64,000 bases of DNA from Magnetococcales bacterium (GTDB lineage Bacteria > Pseudomonadota > Magnetococcia > Magnetococcales > JADFWU01): contig JADFWU010000013.1 in the NCBI GenBank assembly GCA_015234045.1, forward strand, positions 16,685-80,684. Reading direction: 5' to 3'. The position numbers and the translations under genes were made by a program. Shown in pieces: positions 34,464 to 47,028 of the stretch (positions are counted from its first letter, which is position 1; each line of letters opens with the position of its first letter). The notes beneath the pieces are model-generated. The model was not told where the DNA came from. It saw only the letters and a program-made list of their open reading frames with translations, and made no database searches.

Positions 34464-35627
34464 TTGGCCGTGTTCCATCGCTTTTCACTTACCCTTCTGA
34501 TCTCTTTCCTGATCACCATTCCGGCCTACGCCTCGGATCTGGTCCGCTGTCGCGATGCGTCAGGCGTAACGGTATTCCGCAATGCGCCCTGTGAAAACGG
34601 TGAGAATCTGGAACATATCTATCGTGAACTGGACTGGAACGATGAAATCCCGTTTGAAAACAGCAATCGGGCAGGTCAATACTGGATTAAAGGCAAACTC
34701 AACGGCAATCAACCGATCCAGTTTCTTATCGACACCGGTGCTAACGTTGTTTTAGTACCCAAAGATATTTTTGACAAACTCAAAGAAGCAGGCACCGTAA
34801 CACAATCGGATCTAAAAGGATTTGGCTACGCCACCGTTGCTGATGGCTCGCGCTCACGCCGACAAATTTTCACCCTACGCACGCTTCAAGTGGGCAAACA
34901 TACCCTGAAAAACATCCGGGCCATTGTTGGCAATCCGGGCGTACCTGCACTGCTTGGCACCTCCGTACTTGAACGGTTGGGCAACTGGCGTATTGATCAC
35001 CGCAATCGACGTCTTGTATTGAAGAACCGGCCCGATCCATCTGGCACCATGCGCCAAATGGCACGGGTCAGCTATCTGGCCAATGATCTGCCCGACAAAC
35101 GTAAAAAAAGTGTCAAAACGGCTTTGGATGTCAGTGATCACCTGTTGATGGGACAGGTTTTGGAAGAGTCTGGCCAGCACGAACAAGCAGCGCTGGCCTA
35201 TCGTGAAGCCCTGAGAAACAATCCGTTGTCTGACACCGCAGCCCTGAGACTGGCTCAATTACTGATCCGCTACGGCGAACCAGCCACCGACCTTCAAGAA
35301 GCCCTTCAGTGGGTGCAACGCTTTGAAAACGATACAAATCCAGCGCGCCTGGATATTTTGGGTCAGGTCTATTTTCATATGGGTTGGATGAACCGGGCTG
35401 TAACCGTTTTGGAAAAAGCGGTCGCACATGGCACAGGTATTGGCGTGATTCACTATCACCTGGCCCAGGCCTATCTGAAAAAGGGGTTCAAAGAAAAAGG
35501 CCACACCCAGCTGGAGTTATCTCTCAGCGGCGGCGGCATCTTTATCGAACGCGCTCACGCTGAGGCCCTGTATGAAAAATTGGGTGGCCCTACCCTGATC
35601 AAGAATGCCTCCATTGCGTTCCCCTGA
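34464..35627 (+). CDS. Retropepsin-like aspartic protease with TPR domain, exosortase cluster
   Basis: 387 residues. An N-terminal signal peptide (LTLLISFLITIPAYASDL) precedes a retropepsin-like domain: active-site FLIDTGANVVLVP near residue 88, the flap region ATVADGSRSRRQ, and the closing LLGTSVLERLGNWRID near 165. These match the DTGA clan of bacterial single-domain proteases. Residues 215-375 are TPRs (LLMGQVLEESGQHEQAALAYREAL). The start is TTG 34464 or GTG 34470, after AAGG. It overlaps the exosortase gene by 23 bases. Periplasmic; its substrate may be a component of the polysaccharide or PEP-CTERM machinery (inference). Confidence 0.85.
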   Translation: MAVFHRFSLTLLISFLITIPAYASDLVRCRDASGVTVFRNAPCENGENLEHIYRELDWNDEIPFENSNRAGQYWIKGKLNGNQPIQFLIDTGANVVLVPKDIFDKLKEAGTVTQSDLKGFGYATVADGSRSRRQIFTLRTLQVGKHTLKNIRAIVGNPGVPALLGTSVLERLGNWRIDHRNRRLVLKNRPDPSGTMRQMARVSYLANDLPDKRKKSVKTALDVSDHLLMGQVLEESGQHEQAALAYREALRNNPLSDTAALRLAQLLIRYGEPATDLQEALQWVQRFENDTNPARLDILGQVYFHMGWMNRAVTVLEKAVAHGTGIGVIHYHLAQAYLKKGFKEKGHTQLELSLSGGGIFIERAHAEALYEKLGGPTLIKNASIAFP

Positions 35628-37098
35628 GAAAACAATCTGGCTGGTTGCTTTTTTTCTGATACTGTCGGGCGGATATGCTGAACTGGTTGAACTGGGTCAA
35701 CAGTGGCTGACACGGGATACCTTTGGATATGGACTAGTGCTCGGCCCGGTTGCCGTTTGGCTCATAGCAACCACATGGCCTGCCTTGAATCGTTGCGGAT
35801 TTGACGCGCCACGCACCGGTATCGGCGTACTCCTATTTTCCGGCCTACTGGTCATCCTGGGCCGCGAAAGCGCCACAGCGGCACTGGTTCAATATGGACT
35901 GATGGGACAACTCGCCGGGTTGGCACTGCTCCGCTGGGGTTGGTGCGGTTTATCACTGTTATTGCGCCCTTTTTTACTTTTTATCCTGACTATTCCGCCA
36001 CCGTACCTGCTTGAAACTGGATTAAATCACTTACTGTTGAATGCATCCACAGAGTTGGGTGTTATTCTGATTCGCCTGATTGATCTGCCGGTTCATCTCT
36101 CCGGCGACATCCTTGATTTAGGTGCATTTCAACTTCGAGTGGTTGAAGCGTGTGGTGGTCTGAACAGCTTTTTTCCACTGACCGCTGTCGCCCTGCTACT
36201 CACCCAATTTACCAATAACCGACTTGCTCAGGTGGGCATTCTGTTTTCAGCACTGCCTGTCACAGTACTGACCAATGGGGGACGACTGGCACTTACCGCC
36301 GCTTTATTCAACCTGTCTGACAACGAAACCGTGAGGACAGTCAGTCATGACACAGGTGGCTGGCTCTCTCTGGGCATGGGCATTGTCATATTGGTTGCTG
36401 AAACGCATATTATTAATAAATTTTGGCCGGTTCGACGCAGTTTGCGTAACAGTGCCAGCAAAAAAAATCGCCACTCCTTTGGTACGCGACATGCGGGCGT
36501 GGCCTTACTGCTGATAACTGTTTTTGTGGGTATGTCTCTGACGCTGCGACAACAGACGATTAGAACGCCATCCCGACAGTCTTTAGCCACACTGCCACAA
36601 AAACTGTCCGTCTGGTGGGGCGAAGATGTTCCAGTGGACAGGATTATGATGGCAAAGCTCAACCCTGATGAATGGATCAATCGGCGCTATCTCTCCGATC
36701 AAGGAGATATCATTCATCTGTATGGCATCTATGCTTCTGATTTAAGACAGGCAACGGCTGTTCATTCGCCCCGCCACTGCTTACCGGCAGGCGGCTGGTC
36801 CATTATTGAGCACCAGCAAAAACAGTTGGGCATCGGTGCAGGTTTAACGGTCAACCGAACGATTGTTCAACAAGGAATGCATCGCCAATTGGTTTATTAC
36901 TGGTTTATCGGTCGTGGTCGAAGCATCGCTGGTGATATCATCATGAAGTGGTCTCTTTTCCAGGATGTACTGTTGCGCGGTCGTGCCGAAGGCGGATTGA
37001 TCCGTATCATTACCGATGCAAATGATCAAGCCGATGATCTCATTTTGGATTTTATTGGGCACCTGGAACCCACACTGTCTAACCATTTCCCCAATTAA
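35605..37098 (+). CDS. Exosortase fused to an EpsI-type domain
   Basis: Transpeptidase-like membrane enzyme that processes PEP-CTERM proteins during exopolysaccharide-linked sorting. 497 residues. Residues 10-275 form about eight membrane helices with the catalytic triad region: Cys in RVVEACGGLNSFFPLTA (near 194), Arg in NGGRLALTA (near 231) and His in VSHDTGGW (near 250). After a further helix at 295-312, residues 315-497 are a periplasmic EpsI-type domain with HSPRHCLPAGGW. No PEP-CTERM target protein was recognised in the window. Subfamily (XrtA, XrtD or other) not decided. Coupled with the retropepsin gene upstream. Confidence 0.88.
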   Translation: MPPLRSPEKTIWLVAFFLILSGGYAELVELGQQWLTRDTFGYGLVLGPVAVWLIATTWPALNRCGFDAPRTGIGVLLFSGLLVILGRESATAALVQYGLMGQLAGLALLRWGWCGLSLLLRPFLLFILTIPPPYLLETGLNHLLLNASTELGVILIRLIDLPVHLSGDILDLGAFQLRVVEACGGLNSFFPLTAVALLLTQFTNNRLAQVGILFSALPVTVLTNGGRLALTAALFNLSDNETVRTVSHDTGGWLSLGMGIVILVAETHIINKFWPVRRSLRNSASKKNRHSFGTRHAGVALLLITVFVGMSLTLRQQTIRTPSRQSLATLPQKLSVWWGEDVPVDRIMMAKLNPDEWINRRYLSDQGDIIHLYGIYASDLRQATAVHSPRHCLPAGGWSIIEHQQKQLGIGAGLTVNRTIVQQGMHRQLVYYWFIGRGRSIAGDIIMKWSLFQDVLLRGRAEGGLIRIITDANDQADDLILDFIGHLEPTLSNHFPN

Positions 37099-37131
37099 GG
37101 GCCTTGGTAAAAACCACTATTCTGCGTGAAT

Positions 37132-37157
37132 GGGATAATTGTTTTTTCGTGGTTCTA
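37132..37157 (+). repeat. Post-stop motif D, weaker copy
   Basis: GGGATAATTGTTTTTTCGTGG lies 34 bases after the exosortase stop. It is the same motif as at 22575 and 31830, in the opposite orientation relative to its gene. Confidence 0.4.
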
Positions 37158-37191
37158 CCTGTACTTCTACACCTGTTGAGAGGACGTTGCA

Positions 37192-40125
37192 GTGGCAAAG
37201 GCGTTTGACAAGCCGCGTTATCATCTTGAAGAACGCTCTTTGTTCGATGGATACATCACGCCGCAAAACGGTCCTGAACCTGAGAAGTTTCTTCTCTTGG
37301 TCATCGAAGCCGATGAAACCCACCCATTTCAACTCTCCGTTGGAAAAGGACGCTCCTGTGATGTGGTTATCAATGAACCAGGCATATCAACATTTCACCT
37401 GATTCTGGAAGGACGGCAAACCCAGGTAACTGTGCGGGATGAGCCCGTGCTGGGTGAAGATGCATGGCAGGATGCGCTGCGTGATGCCAAGCGGTCCGGA
37501 AAAGCACCACCTGAAAAAATGCACGCCACCACTGAAGAGCACACCCTCTATCGACTCCGTGTCACACCGCACCCAAAACGTATTGATCCTATCTATGTGG
37601 ATGGCACCCCACTGCAATCCCATTACACCATACGAGGCGGTGAACGGCTTCAAATAGGCAAAACACTGCTTGCCATTCACATAACACCCTATCGTCCCAT
37701 ATGGAAAAAAAATTGGTTCTGGTTTGTACTGATAGCGCTTCTGTGTCTATCTATTGGACTCACCACATGGTATCTGCGCCGCCCTGATGTACGGCGTGAT
37801 CGATTCCTTGACCAAGGCATTTCCGCCTTTCAACAGGATGATATGGAATCCGCGCGACTCGCGTTCCGTAACGCCATACAGCTCGACAACCAGAATATCC
37901 AAGGACATCACTATTTAGGACTGATCGCAGAGAAACAAGGCAATGCCCGTAAAGAATTAATCTACTTCCTGCGCACATTGGAGCTCGACCCGCACCATGT
38001 TTCCGCTCTGGAAAAACTGGCGCGTATCTATTTCCTTGGCGGCAATCTAAAACGCGCCAACGCCTTTGTGGATCGTCTGTTAGCCGTCAGCCCCAACAAT
38101 AGTGAAGGATTGATGGTTCGGGCAGGCATTCTGGCTCGCATGGGTCAGGAAGAACGCGCCAGCCAACTGGCAAAACGCGTCCTGGCCATGGATTCCACCC
38201 AAACCGATGCCCTGATCATCATCTCCCATTATCATGAAAAACAGGGTGAACTGGTTGAAGCACGCCGATTGCTGGAAGAAGGACTGAAAACACGCCCCTT
38301 TGGCATCAGTGGCGCGTTACGACTGCGCTTGGCTGGTCTCTACCGACGTACTGGTGATCCAGAAAAAGCGGAGGAAATGCTCAGGTGGCTTCTGGCGCGC
38401 AAACCTGATGTGCTGCTCTACTGGCGTGCCCTGGCGGCATTTCACGCCTATGAAGGTAATGTTCTCGAAGCTGAACGGGTTCTGCGTGAAGCCATTCGAC
38501 TGCGTCCAAACGATACGCGGCGCTATCTGCTTTTGGCAGATTTTGCCGCGCGTCGATTGGGATTGGAACAGGCTGAACGCATTCTGAAAGGGTTCATCAC
38601 TTCCCATGAATCCGACCCGGTATTCCGGTTTGCCCTGGGCGAATTTTATGAAAAAACGGACCGCCTTGAAGAAGCGCGAAAAGTGTATCTAAAAATAGCA
38701 CTCATGGCTCATGGCATGGAAGCCAGCGACACAGCCCGCCGCAAATTGGCCGCCATGTCCGCCACCGAGAGCAATACCGGAGAAGCGTACCAGCAGATTC
38801 AAGCTGTACTTAAAGAGATGAGAGGCCGTTCACTGGGAAACCAGGATCGAGATCTACCTCTACTAAAAGGCATATCCGCCCTATTGCGCGGGGATGCCGC
38901 TCAGGCAATTCGAGAACTGTCTGTCGCCCTTCGGACCCGACCAGGCATGACCTCCGCACATCGCTTGCTCGCTTGGGCGCACTATCTCAATGGCAGCCCA
39001 AAACAGGCCCGAATTGTACTGACCAAATTGGTAGACATGAGCGATGGCGCCATCCGAGACCGAGTCGCATTGGGTCGTCTCCTGGCCCAAATGGGTAAGT
39101 TCAAAGAGGCTGAAGCCCAATTTCTAGCCGCCTTGGAAGAATCACCGAATCACCCTGCTCTGTTAAAAAGCGTACTCCAAACTCAATTAGCCCGCCGTTT
39201 GTGGCCAGAGGCCAAAGAGACCCTTTATAAACTGAACAACGTGGTAAAAGATCCAGCGGTAAAACAGTATATTTGGGCCATCTACCATCGCGCGCGCGGG
39301 GATGTCGAAGCGACAATTTCAGCCCTTCAGCAGGTGGTTAAACTCAAGCCAAACACCATTAAACCGCTGACAGAATTGGTCCGCGCTCTGGTACTTGACA
39401 ACCAGTTTGGCACAGCAAAAATATGGCTCAAAAAGGTATTGAGAAAACACCCAGATCATGCGCCTGCTCTGAACCTTATGGGAGAGATTCAGCTGGCAGA
39501 AGGCCACTATCAAGAGGCTATTTCCACTTTTGAGCAAGTCACAACTCTGCGTCCAGATTGGGACAAATCCCACATGAATCTCACCAGCGCCTTACTGGCC
39601 AAAGGTGATTTTCAATCCGCTGCTAAAGCACTTTGGCACAGTAGCACAACAGATCCCAAACGGGTCGATCTGGTTCTATTGCTGGCTTCCGCCTATGAAC
39701 GGGCTGAAGATGTGGACCGGGCAATCACGAGCTATGAAGTCGTTCTGGACAGGGACCCTAAAAACGGTGTTGCCGCTAATAATCTGGCGATGCTTCTGGC
39801 CGATCACCGATGGGACACCCAAGATCTGGGTCGTGCGGCCTCATTGATGGCACCGTTCGAAAACACCAACAATCCAGGTGCGTTGGATACTCTGGGTTGG
39901 GTCCGCTATCGACAAGGCCGCCTTTCGTCTGCCAAAGAACTACTGGAAAGAGCACTGAAGTCTGCACCCAATGAACCCGGTATTCAATACCATCTGGGCA
40001 TGGTTTATCGGGATCTGGGTAATGAAGAAAAGGGTCGAGCACTTTTGATCAAAGCGGTATCGTCCCAGGAAACCTTCACAGGCAAGAACGAGGCAAAGAG
40101 GATCATCACCGGCGTAGCACAGTGA
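37192..40125 (+). CDS. FHA-TM-TPR giant protein, PrsT-like, of the exosortase cluster
   Basis: 977 residues. Residues 30-165 are FHA-like: LSVGKGRSCDVVINEPGISTFHLIL, then a second strand set IYVDGTPLQSHYTIRGGERLQIG. A single membrane helix (WFWFVLIALLCLSIGLTTWY, about 182-201) follows. From 210 to the end the protein is an array of some twenty TPRs similar to the PEP-CTERM system TPR lipoprotein PrsT. The FHA part would face the cytosol and the TPR part the periplasm, so a phosphothreonine signal could be passed across the membrane (inference). GTG start at 37192 after GAGAGGA. PrsT proteins are normally lipoproteins; this fusion is unusual. Confidence 0.85.
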   Translation: MAKAFDKPRYHLEERSLFDGYITPQNGPEPEKFLLLVIEADETHPFQLSVGKGRSCDVVINEPGISTFHLILEGRQTQVTVRDEPVLGEDAWQDALRDAKRSGKAPPEKMHATTEEHTLYRLRVTPHPKRIDPIYVDGTPLQSHYTIRGGERLQIGKTLLAIHITPYRPIWKKNWFWFVLIALLCLSIGLTTWYLRRPDVRRDRFLDQGISAFQQDDMESARLAFRNAIQLDNQNIQGHHYLGLIAEKQGNARKELIYFLRTLELDPHHVSALEKLARIYFLGGNLKRANAFVDRLLAVSPNNSEGLMVRAGILARMGQEERASQLAKRVLAMDSTQTDALIIISHYHEKQGELVEARRLLEEGLKTRPFGISGALRLRLAGLYRRTGDPEKAEEMLRWLLARKPDVLLYWRALAAFHAYEGNVLEAERVLREAIRLRPNDTRRYLLLADFAARRLGLEQAERILKGFITSHESDPVFRFALGEFYEKTDRLEEARKVYLKIALMAHGMEASDTARRKLAAMSATESNTGEAYQQIQAVLKEMRGRSLGNQDRDLPLLKGISALLRGDAAQAIRELSVALRTRPGMTSAHRLLAWAHYLNGSPKQARIVLTKLVDMSDGAIRDRVALGRLLAQMGKFKEAEAQFLAALEESPNHPALLKSVLQTQLARRLWPEAKETLYKLNNVVKDPAVKQYIWAIYHRARGDVEATISALQQVVKLKPNTIKPLTELVRALVLDNQFGTAKIWLKKVLRKHPDHAPALNLMGEIQLAEGHYQEAISTFEQVTTLRPDWDKSHMNLTSALLAKGDFQSAAKALWHSSTTDPKRVDLVLLLASAYERAEDVDRAITSYEVVLDRDPKNGVAANNLAMLLADHRWDTQDLGRAASLMAPFENTNNPGALDTLGWVRYRQGRLSSAKELLERALKSAPNEPGIQYHLGMVYRDLGNEEKGRALLIKAVSSQETFTGKNEAKRIITGVAQ

Positions 40126-40278
40126 ATTTACACATGAATAGCTCTGAAACCCCCTATTTTCATATGAGATTCAGAGCTATTCCAAACAAAGTGAACGATG
40201 CTCAAGGAGAGGTCACCTTTTCACAACAAATCTGCCGCCGTAGTGACACCCCAACCCTCTATCGTTCTCACTCAAGCA

Positions 40279-40488
40279 TCAGTAATAATCTCGGAAATGA
40301 GCAGGCCGCGAGCGATCATTGGGAATTTCAATTTCATAATCCCCTGTTCCCCAGCAACTCTGACAAACCTCTTTCTTTTGACCATCACATACTGGACAAA
40401 CTTCAACACCACAGTACCCGGTTCCTCCACAGTGATCACAAACATCCATCCCCGTGCCAGAACACCTTTCACAAGCAATAATTTTCAT
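40279..40488 (-). CDS. Small DnaJ-type zinc-finger protein
   Basis: 69 residues consisting almost only of four CxxCxGxG-like repeats: CERCSGTG, CDHCGGTG, CPVCDGQ and CQSCWGTG. This is the arrangement of the central zinc-binding domain of DnaJ, without the J domain or the C-terminal substrate-binding part. GGAG seven bases before the ATG supports translation. It should fold around two zinc ions and may bind unfolded protein or act as a disulfide reductase-like module (inference). It is convergent with the FHA-TPR gene and stands alone. Confidence 0.75.
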   Translation of the reverse strand: MKIIACERCSGTGMDVCDHCGGTGYCGVEVCPVCDGQKKEVCQSCWGTGDYEIEIPNDRSRPAHFRDYY

Positions 40489-40961
40489 TTTCCTGCTCCA
40501 GTATCGGACAAATATACACCTGATTCATGAATACTTCCGATTGGGATGAGATGTAAAATTTATTATTTTAATAGGATTGATTGATTTTTTTGACCATTCA
40601 ATGGGCCTGTAATGGATCGTTGGAAATAGAGTCTGCCTGACACAGCATGCCCCGCACTTTCGTGTACATAATGCGTGCATTCAACAGCCTGTTTTTTTGA
40701 TTTTATGGATTTTTTTTTAGAAATAGCAGTCCAATATTAATGAGTGTCCGTCACATCGGTGAGAAGGGCGAGTCTTCGTTTTTCCTGCGTTGAAGATCAA
40801 TCACATAGTGGATCATCATCACGACCAACCTGTTGAAGGTTTCTCTTATTTTGGTGATTAAATTCCAGCCCTCCGTCACCCCTCTGATGCACTCATTTAA
40901 TTCTGATCCAAACAGAGTTTTTGGGGTCCGCGAAACCGTACCAACTTAACAGGGGGACATC
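40489..40961. other. Intergenic region, AT-rich
   Basis: 473 bases between divergent genes. It has T-tracts near 40690-40720 and an AGGGGG ribosome site just before 40962. No DnaA boxes, RNA gene or coding frame was found. Confidence 0.4.
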
Positions 40962-41348
40962 ATGAAAAACTCAATTTTTCTAATCACTCTTCTCAGCGTA
41001 TGCATCGCACCCAATCTGTACGCCAATGATTCAGAGCATTGTGGAGCCATGTGTCATCTGCCCATGGCTTGGCAGAACAATGACAGCTGTATTGAGATGA
41101 GCTATCGAGGCCCCACTTCAAAACAAGGCACCTTCAGCAATATGAAACAACGCCTTGGCATTCAGCCTGACCACGAACAGGCATGGGATGAATTTTCCAA
41201 AGCGGTTTTAACGGGTTCTCCTGAGTTCAACAACACCCAGAGAAATAATAATATTCGCCAAGCATTCACTATGTTAAAACATGTTGTTTCCGATCAACAA
41301 CGGGCTCAGATTGCCTGTCATTTTGGTTCTTGTGGGCAGATATTTTAA
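40962..41348 (+). CDS. Small exported protein, Spy/CpxP-like
   Basis: 128 residues. A clear signal peptide (MKNSIFLITLLSVCIAPNLYA) targets it to the periplasm. The mature part has a Cys pair at CGAMC, another at CHFGSC near the end, and a helical LTxxQ-like region MKQRLGIQPDHEQAWDEFSKAV that resembles Spy/CpxP-type periplasmic proteins. A strong AGGGGGAC site precedes the ATG. The role could be stress or metal sensing, by analogy only. It stands between the zinc-finger gene and recF. Confidence 0.7.
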   Translation: MKNSIFLITLLSVCIAPNLYANDSEHCGAMCHLPMAWQNNDSCIEMSYRGPTSKQGTFSNMKQRLGIQPDHEQAWDEFSKAVLTGSPEFNNTQRNNNIRQAFTMLKHVVSDQQRAQIACHFGSCGQIF

Positions 41349-41522
41349 CGAGGAATCCCACATTCCAAACAGTTTATTCGTGTCTTTGTTTTTTTTACTG
41401 TCAAGACACTGAATAATGATGTACCATGTTGAAAGTTAATGACTTTCACTGCCACAGTGTGCACTTCAAACCACGGCCAAAACAACGGCCTTTTTCGGGT
41501 TTCTGAGCAACATCAAGCACTC

Positions 41523-45118
<3,596 letters not shown>

Positions 45119-45139
45119 AACAGAAGAGTAGCGTGGAAA

Positions 45140-45165
45140 GCTGGGAAGGTTCACGCCTTCCCAGC
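45140..45165 (+). terminator. Rho-independent terminator after gyrB
   Basis: GCTGGGAAGG and CCTTCCCAGC form a perfect 10-pair stem with a 6-base loop, 21 bases after the gyrB stop, followed by GATTGATTATTT. Confidence 0.75.
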
Positions 45166-45178
45166 GATTGATTATTTA

Positions 45179-45252
45179 GTGATTCCGGCTCAATTTAGTG
45201 ATTCCGGCTCAAACTCAGAGATCAAAGCGGGAATGACGGGTACAAAATGCAT
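45179..45252. repeat. Short tandem and dispersed repeats after gyrB
   Basis: TTTAGTGATTCCGGCTCAA occurs twice in tandem (about 45175-45213). It is followed by GCGGGAATGACGGGTACAAA, which is also present in part near 5715-5730 after the diguanylate cyclase gene. This is the common CGTCATTCCCG repeat type. Confidence 0.6.
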
Positions 45253-45546
45253 TCAAACGATTTCAAACCGCTTACCAATTTCCTCACGAAACGCACTGGA
45301 AACTGCCCACCAATCCAGCACATCAACCTTGATCGGCAGATCAGACAGAGCAAACGCCTCTTCCAAACGGCTTAACCGTTCCCTATCGATTTTCTTTTTT
45401 CCCTTCAGCGCCAAATCCAGATCAGAATAGGGATGATGATCTGTTCCTCGAACCCTGGATCCGAAGGCGCGCGCTTCACACTCTGGCAGATACTCAGCCA
45501 GAATTGCGCGGATTATCACTAGATGATCTGGCTCGAGATCAATCAT
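45253..45546 (-). CDS. MNT-type nucleotidyltransferase (HEPN/MNT pair 1)
   Basis: 97 residues from ATG 45546 (MIDLEPDHLVIIRAILAEY); longer upstream readings run through the HEPN gene. Nucleotidyltransferase motif GSRVRGTDHHPYSDLDLAL, with the Asp pair for metal binding, near residue 29. In HEPN/MNT systems the MNT protein is the antitoxin and adds nucleotides to the HEPN toxin. Its start overlaps the end of the HEPN gene by 8 bases. Known pairs have this same tight organisation. Confidence 0.88.
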   Translation of the reverse strand: MIDLEPDHLVIIRAILAEYLPECEARAFGSRVRGTDHHPYSDLDLALKGKKKIDRERLSRLEEAFALSDLPIKVDVLDWWAVSSAFREEIGKRFEIV

Positions 45547-45955
45547 TTCGCTTATCAATTTCGACCATGAGAAAATCAACGTCCGCCACCATGGCAATGG
45601 CGGCTTGAAAGGCCTCCTCAGCGTTGACCTCTTTGTAGGTATGGGCTGAAACATTGCGTGCTTTGTGGTAACCAAACCAGCGTTCTGGATCAGCAATCAG
45701 GCCATTTCGCGCAGCAACGCGGAACAACTCCTTGCGGGTATAGATGGGAGCGGAGGAATGAGAACTGACATTGTCTGCAACCCAACGCTGCATCAAAGTC
45801 CAAGCAAGACCATAGGTGTATTCAAAACGCTTGATCACCGAATCACGCAACGCCAGTGCAAGCTCTTCATCCTCGTCTTTTCTCTGATCATAGAGCCGAA
45901 TGGCAGATTTCAGAGTGTTCAACGCGCTTCCAAGGGTATCCAATTGCAAAGCCAT
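45539..45955 (-). CDS. HEPN toxin-like protein (HEPN/MNT pair 1)
   Basis: 138 residues of the nucleotidyltransferase substrate-binding (HI0074-like) family. All-helical. The HEPN ribonuclease motif R-x4-H is present as ARNVSAHTYKE near residue 100, with RFEYTYGLAWTLMQRW at 43-58 as the helix typical of the family. The gene precedes and overlaps the MNT gene. A toxin-antitoxin role is known for such pairs; here it is inferred from sequence and organisation. Confidence 0.88.
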   Translation of the reverse strand: MALQLDTLGSALNTLKSAIRLYDQRKDEDEELALALRDSVIKRFEYTYGLAWTLMQRWVADNVSSHSSAPIYTRKELFRVAARNGLIADPERWFGYHKARNVSAHTYKEVNAEEAFQAAIAMVADVDFLMVEIDKRND

Positions 45956-45995
45956 TACATATTTCCACTAATCTTATTTATTGAAATCCATAGAC

Positions 45996-46568
45996 TTATC
46001 GCCCTCTCCTTCTGCGCTCTGCCAAACTGATACCCAACTCATCCGCCAATGAAGCGGCTTCTACTGCGTCCATTTTACCAAGAATTTTGGAAGCCACCTT
46101 TTCACGCATCACCTTCAATACTTTAACCGCTGTACGGCGATCCATATTCTTAAATTGACCAGCTGCCTCTTTGGCCTTCATACTGCTGTAGATCTTAGCC
46201 AGTCGAGCGATATTGGCATCGTCCATGGCTTTCTCTTTGGCACGCTCTTCCCGAATGGATTCACGCAAGGATTTCAACGCTTCAATACGCTTACCCAACA
46301 CATCAACCAATGTATTGAGCTCTTTTTCCTGATCATCAAGTTGACGGCCTCGCGCCTCGAGCTCCAAGCGTTGTGTTTCCAACTCTTCAAGAAGGTGCAA
46401 GGGATCGCGCAATGGGTTGTCAGCGGCGACAGGTAAACGCTTTTTCTTCACGCCATCCCCAGCTGCCACAGAATCCGCTGCATAACCATGTGTGGCAAAC
46501 CCAATGGGTCCGACACTCACCATGGTCAACGCCAGGACAGTTGCTAAGAACAGGGAACGAATGGTCAC
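45996..46568 (-). CDS. MotE-like flagellar protein
   Basis: 190 residues. A signal or anchor segment (SLFLATVLALTMVSVGPIGFA) leads to a long coiled coil (LLEELETQRLELEARGRQLDDQEKELNTL, about 55-110) and a C-terminal MgtE-N-like domain (KIYSSMKAKEAAGQFKNMDRRTAVKVLKVM). This order is that of MotE, a periplasmic chaperone of the stator. Residues in the last helix set (SKILGKMDAVEAASLADEL) also fit. It follows fliJ with a 10-base gap, which supports a flagellar role. Confidence 0.85.
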   Translation of the reverse strand: MTIRSLFLATVLALTMVSVGPIGFATHGYAADSVAAGDGVKKKRLPVAADNPLRDPLHLLEELETQRLELEARGRQLDDQEKELNTLVDVLGKRIEALKSLRESIREERAKEKAMDDANIARLAKIYSSMKAKEAAGQFKNMDRRTAVKVLKVMREKVASKILGKMDAVEAASLADELGISLAERRRRGR

Positions 46569-46578
46569 AAAACCTCTC

Positions 46579-47028
46579 CTATCTGCTTGTCATCGTGTTC
46601 TGATGGTGTCGAATAACGCCAATCCGGTCCAATTCCCGATACTCTTGACGCCGCGCCTCTTGTTGAATCACGACATCCGCCTTTTCCTCCAGCTTTTCGG
46701 CCTGCTGAAGAGATTTGCGCGTCTCCAACCACTTCTGTTTGACCGACTCTGCGGCCTTCTGCACTTCTTCGATCTCTTTCTGAGTCTGCGCCTTGCGTAC
46801 ATCCTGGCCGCGATAAAAATCCAAATACAAATTGGATGGCAACCGAGTACTAACATCACCGAGTGTTTCAGCCATTTCAACTCTGGCCATCTCGGTCTCT
46901 TCGTCAAGATCCAGCAATCGTTGCTTACGCAGACCTATTTCACCCAAAGCCTCTTTATATGCCGCTGCCGCCGCCTCCTCTCGGATTCGACGCAACTCGA
47001 CAAGCCGACTGAATCGATTTACCGCCAT
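46579..47028 (-). CDS. fliJ: Flagellar protein FliJ
   Basis: 149 residues from ATG 47028 (MAVNRFSRLVELRRIREE); an earlier in-frame start adds a 24-residue basic leader with no family similarity. The whole protein is a long antiparallel coiled coil with regular Lys/Glu/Arg heptads (KQRLLDLDEETEMARVEMAE, then KWLETRKSLQQAEKLEEKAD). FliJ couples the export ATPase FliI to the gate FlhA and recycles chaperones. fliI is not adjacent: a divergent M48 gene lies upstream. The next gene downstream is the MotE-like gene. Confidence 0.8.
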   Translation of the reverse strand: MAVNRFSRLVELRRIREEAAAAAYKEALGEIGLRKQRLLDLDEETEMARVEMAETLGDVSTRLPSNLYLDFYRGQDVRKAQTQKEIEEVQKAAESVKQKWLETRKSLQQAEKLEEKADVVIQQEARRQEYRELDRIGVIRHHQNTMTSR

